9,852 nucleotides of DNA, taken from Phycisphaerae bacterium. Its GTDB lineage: Bacteria > Planctomycetota > Phycisphaerae > Sedimentisphaerales > SG8-4. Below the pieces are notes generated by a model. The model made no database searches and was not told the DNA's origin. It saw only the letters and a program-made list of their open reading frames with translations. Positions 5,730-9,852 of the stretch are shown one piece after another. A program made the position numbers and the translations under genes. The first letter of the stretch is position 1. Each line of letters begins with the position of its first letter. The stretch lies in contig JAUXAH010000055.1 of NCBI GenBank assembly GCA_030614945.1, positions 1-9,852 of the forward strand. Reading direction: 5' to 3'.

Positions 5730-7025
5730 ATGCAGAACAGAACTAAAATATATACGGTCAGCCAGGTTAACTCGCTAATCAAAGTAGTGCTCGAAGAGGG
5801 TTTGCCTCCGCGATTGATAGTGCGAGGCGAAATAAGCGGCTGGAAACACCACACAAGCGGGCACTGTTACTTTTCACTGAAAGACGAAAGCGGAATACTG
5901 CCGGCCGTTTGCTGGGCCAGCAAGTTCAAAAATGTCAAGTTCTCGCCTGAGGACGGAATGGCGGTTTTAGCGACAGGTCATATCGACGTCTATACCGTTG
6001 GAGGTAAGTATCAGCTTTATGTTGATAAGCTGGAGCCGGAAGGTGTTGGCGCGCTGCAGTTGGCATTTGAGCAAATGTATAAACGGCTCAAAGCGGAAGG
6101 GCTGTTTGAGGAAAAATACAAAAAGCCGCTGCCGGCGTATCCGGAAAGAATCGGGATATTGACCAGCGAATCGGGGGCGGCGGTGCACGATATAAAAGAC
6201 AGCATTCACAACCGCTGGCCGCCTGCCGGATTGTTTCTCTATCCGGTGCCGGTACAGGGAGAAGGGGCGGCGGAGGAAATCGCAGCGGCCCTTAGAGATG
6301 TAAACAGACGCAACAAGGAACTTAAACTCGATATTCTGATTGTCGGCAGGGGCGGCGGGTCGCTGGAAGATTTGTGGGCCTTCAATGAAGAAGTTTTGGC
6401 CAGGGCGATTTTCGATTCGAAAATACCTGTCATAAGCGCGGTCGGTCACGAGGTTGACACCACAATCACAGATTTGGTCGCCGATGCCAGGGCATCGACG
6501 CCGACAAAAGCCGGCGTTGTCGCGGCCCCGGATATGCAGGAAGTTTTGGAGCACGTGGACAATCTCAAAAAAAGGTTGGAGTCCCAGCTCAAGTTCCTGG
6601 TCTACAGCGCAGAACAACAATCTGATGAGCTGTGCATCAGACTGGAAAGTTCAGTAAGACAATTGCTGGCGGAGGCACGTGCAAAGCTGCACGCTGGTTT
6701 CCAGCAGATTGTCAAGATTGAGCCGCATCGGCTTTTGGGAAAGAAAACGGTCGATTTAAATAATTTGAAAAATCGCGTAAATGCAGCAATACAAGTAATC
6801 ATTAACAATTACCGGATGCAGCTTACAGCTCAGACGAATCTCTTGGCCGGCTTGAATCCAAAATCGGTTTTGCAGCGGGGATACAGTATCACCGCCAATA
6901 AAAAGACCGGCCTGCTAATAAAATCTTCAGAGGATGTTAGAATCGGCGATTTATTGATTACCGAACTGGCAGAGGAAAATTTGATTGAAAGTAAAGTGAC
7001 AAACACGCAAAATAAAAGTAAATAG
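5730..7025 (+). CDS. xseA: Exonuclease VII large subunit
   Basis: Catalytic subunit of exonuclease VII, which degrades single-stranded DNA from both ends into oligonucleotides, in repair and recombination. It is 431 residues long from ATG 5730, normal for the family. Order: OB-fold DNA-binding domain (about 5-105, with VRGEISGWKHHTSGHCYFSL), catalytic domain with IGILTSESGAAVHDI (141-155), GRGGGSLEDLWAFNEE (206-221) and GHEVDTTITDLVADARASTP (239-258), a long helical region (about 268-370), and the C-terminal LNPKSVLQRGYSIT motif (375-388). The frame stays open upstream to TTG 5625 through the palindromic repeat. ATG 5730 is preferred because MQNRTKIYTVSQVNSLIK is the usual start, although no clear ribosome binding site precedes it (only GAGAG touching the ATG). 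xseB follows after 17 bases. Confidence 0.96.
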   Translation: MQNRTKIYTVSQVNSLIKVVLEEGLPPRLIVRGEISGWKHHTSGHCYFSLKDESGILPAVCWASKFKNVKFSPEDGMAVLATGHIDVYTVGGKYQLYVDKLEPEGVGALQLAFEQMYKRLKAEGLFEEKYKKPLPAYPERIGILTSESGAAVHDIKDSIHNRWPPAGLFLYPVPVQGEGAAEEIAAALRDVNRRNKELKLDILIVGRGGGSLEDLWAFNEEVLARAIFDSKIPVISAVGHEVDTTITDLVADARASTPTKAGVVAAPDMQEVLEHVDNLKKRLESQLKFLVYSAEQQSDELCIRLESSVRQLLAEARAKLHAGFQQIVKIEPHRLLGKKTVDLNNLKNRVNAAIQVIINNYRMQLTAQTNLLAGLNPKSVLQRGYSITANKKTGLLIKSSEDVRIGDLLITELAEENLIESKVTNTQNKSK

Positions 7026-7042
7026 ATTGGGGTCTATTATTT

Positions 7043-7288
7043 ATGGCAAAAAACAAGCAAAAAAATGATATCGGCAAATTGAGTTTCGAACAGGCGATCA
7101 AAGAACTCACCAATATTGTCGGCAAGATAGAGCAGGGCCAAATCCCCCTGCAGGACAGTCTCAAACAGTACGAAAGAGGAATGGCCTTGATAAAGCATTG
7201 CAGAGCAATATTGGAGAGGGCTGAGAAACGGATTGAGAAGATATCAGAGCCAGACGAAAAATCTCAAAAACGCACGGACAGCGAATAG
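7043..7288 (+). CDS. xseB: Exonuclease VII small subunit
   Basis: An 81-residue helical protein that binds the large subunit in the exonuclease VII complex. The family core is visible: LSFEQAIKELTNIVGKIEQG (14-33), then IPLQDSLKQYERGMALIKHC, with the typical leucine and acidic spacing and a charged, disordered tail. The length is normal. It follows xseA in the same operon with a gap of 17 bases. TTGGGG (7027-7032) may act as ribosome binding site at a somewhat long spacing of ten bases. The tRNA-Leu gene lies 48 bases downstream, so both may share a transcript. Confidence 0.95.
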   Translation: MAKNKQKNDIGKLSFEQAIKELTNIVGKIEQGQIPLQDSLKQYERGMALIKHCRAILERAEKRIEKISEPDEKSQKRTDSE

Positions 7289-7301
7289 GAAAAAGCGAAA
7301 A

Positions 7302-7335
7302 ACGCAATACGATATACGCAATACGCAATACGATA
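7302..7335. repeat. Degenerate short tandem repeat directly before tRNA-Leu
   Basis: acgcaatacgat occurs at 7302-7313 and again at 7324-7335, with atacgcaat between them (7314-7322). The last unit ends one base before the first base of the tRNA. The 6-8 base units around 'acgcaat' resemble in style the repeats at 944-985 and 4129-4155. Confidence 0.7.
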
Positions 7336-7336
7336 T

Positions 7337-7421
7337 GCGAGCGTGGCGGAATTGGCAGACGCGCCAGGTTTAGGTCCTGGTGTCCCTTAGGGACGTGGGG
7401 GTTCGAATCCCTTCGCTCGCA
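7337..7421 (+). tRNA. tRNA-Leu (anticodon UAG)
   Basis: The full cloverleaf can be drawn. The acceptor stem pairs GCGAGCG (7337-7343) with CGCTCGC (7414-7420), with A73 at 7421. The D arm follows (GGCGGAATTGGCAGACGC region). The anticodon stem is CCAGG (7364-7368) with CCTGG (7376-7380), and the loop TTTAGGT gives anticodon TAG at 7371-7373. The long variable arm GTCCC-TTA-GGGAC is diagnostic of class II tRNAs, and the T loop is GGTTCGAATCC. It reads the CUA leucine codon and probably other CUN codons. No CCA is encoded, so it must be added after transcription. No separate promoter is evident. Confidence 0.97.
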
Positions 7422-7463
7422 GTTTCTTACAAAAAAAACGTGTGAATTAAGGAAGGCAGCACA

Positions 7464-8339
7464 ATGAGACGCACTAAAGTTGGGGCGGTTATATGCATAT
7501 TAGTCTCCCTGTTATGTAGCTCGTGCAGTTCAGTCCTTCTCGAAGAGAATTCTCGGCCTGTCACCGCGGTACTGGGAGCATTCGAGAGAGAAATCATAAT
7601 GCTTGAATATGAACTGACGGATAAACAGGAGCGGAGAATCGAAGGAATGAAATTTGCCGGCGGAAAGTTAAACGGCAAAAGAGTTGTCGTTGCGTGGACG
7701 GGCATAGGTAAAGTCAACGCCGCTATGACAACTACGCTCTTGATAGAGCACTTCAGGCCAAACGAAGTAATCTTTACAGGTGTCGCAGGCGGCGTAAACC
7801 CGCAGCTTTCGCCCGGAGATATAGTGATAGCAGAGAAAACGGCCCAGCACGACTCAGGGACACTGTGGCCGGACGGTTTTGAGCATAAAGGAGCGAGAAA
7901 CCCTCTCGACGGCTGGGAAAATCCTGTTTTCTTCCCCGCGGATGAGCGACTCTTAAAATTGGCCGAACGCGCAGCCGAACAAGTCGAGCTTGAAACAATA
8001 AAGACAAGCGTCGGAGAAAGGGCCCCGAGGATTGTAAAGGGCGTGGTTGTTACAGGGGACGTTTTTGTTGCGTCGCCTGAGAAGTGTATTGAATTGCGCA
8101 ATGAGCTCGGCGCAGATGCGGTGGAGATGGAAGGGGCAGCGGTGGCTCAAATTTGCTATCAACAGAGGATTCCGTGCCTCGTGATACGCAGTATCAGCGA
8201 TAAAGCTGACGAGAAGGCGAGGGAAGATTTGGGAATGTTCCATACAATGGCGGCTAAAAATTCTGCCCGCCTCGTTGCCGGGATAGTTGGGCTTTTAGGT
8301 TCAGAGCTTTCTGTTGAAAAAAGCCAGAGGCATCGGTAA
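7464..8339 (+). CDS. Exported 5'-methylthioadenosine/S-adenosylhomocysteine nucleosidase
   Basis: Splits methylthioadenosine, S-adenosylhomocysteine or related adenine nucleosides into adenine and a ribose derivative. 291 residues: 1-22 form a signal peptide (VGAVICILVSLL) ending in CSSC, so C21 may be lipidated, although the lipobox is not canonical. The rest is a nucleoside phosphorylase-fold domain: VLGAFEREI (36-44, E43 in the place of E. coli E12), FTGVAGGVNPQLSPGDIVIA (104-123), VTGDVFVAS (196-204), AVEMEGAAV (219-227, E223 like E174) and IRSISDKAD (241-249, D246 like the catalytic D197). The fold normally spans about 230 residues, so the extra length is the leader plus a 20-30 residue insertion around 132-160. 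AAGGAAGG (7449-7456) lies seven bases before the ATG. Most relatives are cytoplasmic, so the leader is notable. The adenine permease gene follows 63 bases later. A related 5'-nucleosidase with other purine substrates is possible. Confidence 0.85.
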   Translation: MRRTKVGAVICILVSLLCSSCSSVLLEENSRPVTAVLGAFEREIIMLEYELTDKQERRIEGMKFAGGKLNGKRVVVAWTGIGKVNAAMTTTLLIEHFRPNEVIFTGVAGGVNPQLSPGDIVIAEKTAQHDSGTLWPDGFEHKGARNPLDGWENPVFFPADERLLKLAERAAEQVELETIKTSVGERAPRIVKGVVVTGDVFVASPEKCIELRNELGADAVEMEGAAVAQICYQQRIPCLVIRSISDKADEKAREDLGMFHTMAAKNSARLVAGIVGLLGSELSVEKSQRHR

Positions 8340-8402
8340 TATCATTGGGGGCGGTGGACAAACGATGGCAAGGTAGTGCGGTAAAAATTCAGGGGGTTAA
8401 AA

Positions 8403-9731
8403 ATGGTCGGTAAATTTTTTGAACTGCGACAAAAACAGACCAGCGTCAAGATTGAATTCGTGGCGGGAGTAACAACATTTCTTACGATGGCATATATCAT
8501 TTTCGTTAATCCAAATATTCTAAGTGATAAGACAGGGATGGACAAAGAGGCCCTGATAGCTGTTACCTGCATAGCCACTGCCATTGCCACGCTTATCGTA
8601 GGGGCATTTGCGAAAGCACCGATAGCTATGGCACCGGGGATGGGACTCAACGCCTTTTTCGCATATCTGGTCGTCTCCGGGAAAATGGACTGGCAGACCG
8701 CTCTGGGCGTCGTGTTTCTCTCCGGATTGTTCTTTTTGATATTGACTCTGTTGGGCTTGAGAAAAAGAATTGTACAAGCAATACCGGCATCTCTTATTTC
8801 CGCTATTGCCGTCGGCATCGGGCTGTTTATTACCTTCATAGGACTGAAAAATCTCGGCATCGTTGTCAAAGATGAAAATACGTTTGTCTCGGCAGGACCG
8901 CTAACGCTAACAGTTCTTATAGGTCTTTTTGGTCTGCTGGTAATGATTTTTTTTGAGATGAAAAAGATAACCGGAGGCCTTATTATCGGGATTTTGGCTT
9001 CAACCGCTCTGGCAGCCGCGTTCAAGAAGATAGAAATGCCACAACAGTTCATCTCATTACACTTGAATGTACAGGCAATCTCTTTTCAATTGAATATTCT
9101 TGGTGCTCTGAAATGGGGCTTTTTGGGGAGCATTTTTACCCTGATGTTTATAGATATGTTTGACAGCGTGGGGACGCTGGTTGCATGCTGTCACCAGGCA
9201 AATATGGTTGACGAGAACAATAGAATAAAGGGGCTGGACAGGTTATTGGGAATCGATGCTATAGCAACTATGATAGGTGCTCTATTGGGGACATCCACTA
9301 CCACGGCGTATATTGAATCGGCGGCAGGCATTGAGCAGGGCGGACGAACGGGGTTGACTTCGATAGTTACGGGCGGTTTGTTCCTGCTGGCATTATTGTT
9401 TGTACCGATTGTGGGGATAGTTCCGGAATATGCAACGGCGCCGGCGCTTATTATGGTCGGGCTGTTTATGATGAAGGAAGTTAAGAAAATAGATTTTGCG
9501 AATTTGGAAGAAGCGTTTCCGGCGTTTATTATAATGGTGATGATTGCTTTGAGTTACAGCATAAGTACGGGATTAGCGTTTGGGTTTATCTCATTTACCC
9601 TTATAAAAATAGTATCGGGTAAGGCAAGAGAGATAAGGGCGGCGATGTGGATTATTGCGATTTTGTCCATACTGTTTTTGACGCTGGACCGCCTGCCCGG
9701 TATGATTGAGTACTTAAAGAGTCTTATGTAA
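8403..9731 (+). CDS. NCS2-type (AzgA) adenine/hypoxanthine/guanine permease
   Basis: Inner-membrane purine base importer of the AzgA branch of the NCS2 family, expected to take up adenine, hypoxanthine or guanine with protons. 442 residues, of normal length and strongly hydrophobic, with about 12-14 membrane segments. Family motifs: FVAGVTTFLTMAYIIFVNP (19-37), MAPGMGLNAFFAY (76-88), FIDMFDSVGTL (249-259, a substrate-site region) and GTSTTTAYIESAAGIEQGGR (296-315). AGGGGG (8391-8396) lies six bases before the ATG. It follows the exported nucleosidase gene with no terminator in the 63-base gap, and the next gene starts 19 bases after its stop, so the three are probably one operon. The family is certain; which base is preferred cannot be read from the sequence. 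Confidence 0.93.
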   Translation: MVGKFFELRQKQTSVKIEFVAGVTTFLTMAYIIFVNPNILSDKTGMDKEALIAVTCIATAIATLIVGAFAKAPIAMAPGMGLNAFFAYLVVSGKMDWQTALGVVFLSGLFFLILTLLGLRKRIVQAIPASLISAIAVGIGLFITFIGLKNLGIVVKDENTFVSAGPLTLTVLIGLFGLLVMIFFEMKKITGGLIIGILASTALAAAFKKIEMPQQFISLHLNVQAISFQLNILGALKWGFLGSIFTLMFIDMFDSVGTLVACCHQANMVDENNRIKGLDRLLGIDAIATMIGALLGTSTTTAYIESAAGIEQGGRTGLTSIVTGGLFLLALLFVPIVGIVPEYATAPALIMVGLFMMKEVKKIDFANLEEAFPAFIIMVMIALSYSISTGLAFGFISFTLIKIVSGKAREIRAAMWIIAILSILFLTLDRLPGMIEYLKSLM

Positions 9732-9750
9732 TCTTGTAGCGAGGTTGATT

Positions 9751-9852
9751 ATGAAAGGGTTCAAGAACACCACAATCATCTTTTTCCTGGCCGCCGGCCT
9801 GCTTAGCTCGGCCGCGGCGAGTCCGGCGTTTGAGGCCCTTTGCTTACCTCTC
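9751..9852 (+). CDS. Secreted protein, N-terminus only
   Basis: Only 34 codons are in the window. They encode a typical Sec signal peptide: basic start MKGFKN, hydrophobic TTIIFFLAAGLL, and a likely cleavage site after SSAAA or AAS, followed by SPAFEALCLPL. GAGG (9741-9744) lies six bases before the ATG. It follows the purine permease gene closely and probably belongs to the same operon. The function cannot be judged. Confidence 0.8.
   Translation, partial: MKGFKNTTIIFFLAAGLLSSAAASPAFEALCLPL

Noticed and set aside
5967..6620. Minus-strand open frame of 217 codons
   Set aside because: Antisense shadow of the xseA catalytic core, which is well conserved on the plus strand.
7302..7335. CRISPR-like array
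   Set aside because: The units are only 6-12 bases and touch each other without spacers; there are no cas genes in the window.
8342..9052. Minus-strand open frame of 236 codons
   Set aside because: Shadow of the AzgA permease gene; no ribosome binding site or family resemblance, and the permease motifs lie on the plus strand.

Overview
The window looks like chromosomal DNA of a planctomycete, most likely a Phycisphaerae/Sedimentisphaerales-type lineage. This is inferred from the gene style only: a YhaM-like HD nuclease, secreted enzymes with collagen-binding-like C-termini, a YafK-like L,D-transpeptidase domain, and degenerate 'acgaa' repeats between genes. No marker gene settles the taxonomy.

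Left part (1-3791). A prolyl-tRNA synthetase gene (proS, minus strand, running off the left edge) is divergent from a YhaM-like OB-HD 3'-5' exoribonuclease gene. Each has a sigma70-like promoter in the shared 228-base gap. Downstream of yhaM come a small cysteine-rich lipoprotein gene and, overlapping it by 8 bases, a short gene for a secreted protein carrying the L,D-transpeptidase active-site motif. Next lies a 90-bp second copy of the yhaM 3' end, stop codon included, and then a membrane-TPR gene. The repeated gene end suggests that the lipoprotein/transpeptidase pair was inserted behind yhaM. The transpeptidase ORF itself looks like a chimera of a beta-helix protein N-terminus and a YafK-type C-terminus.

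Middle part (3792-5729). A gene-poor stretch holds GC-rich inverted repeats, an 'aacgagc' tandem repeat, and a membrane-anchored C39-family cysteine peptidase gene on the minus strand with a good promoter. It also holds the 3' remnant of a secreted-enzyme gene (collagen-binding-like domain) and an 83-bp palindromic repeat just before xseA.

Right part (5730-9852). All plus strand: xseA and xseB (both subunits of exonuclease VII), tRNA-Leu(UAG), an exported 5'-methylthioadenosine/S-adenosylhomocysteine nucleosidase, an AzgA-type adenine/hypoxanthine/guanine permease, and the first 34 codons of another secreted protein. The nucleosidase and permease form a plausible purine-salvage pair: adenine would be released outside the cytoplasmic membrane and then imported.
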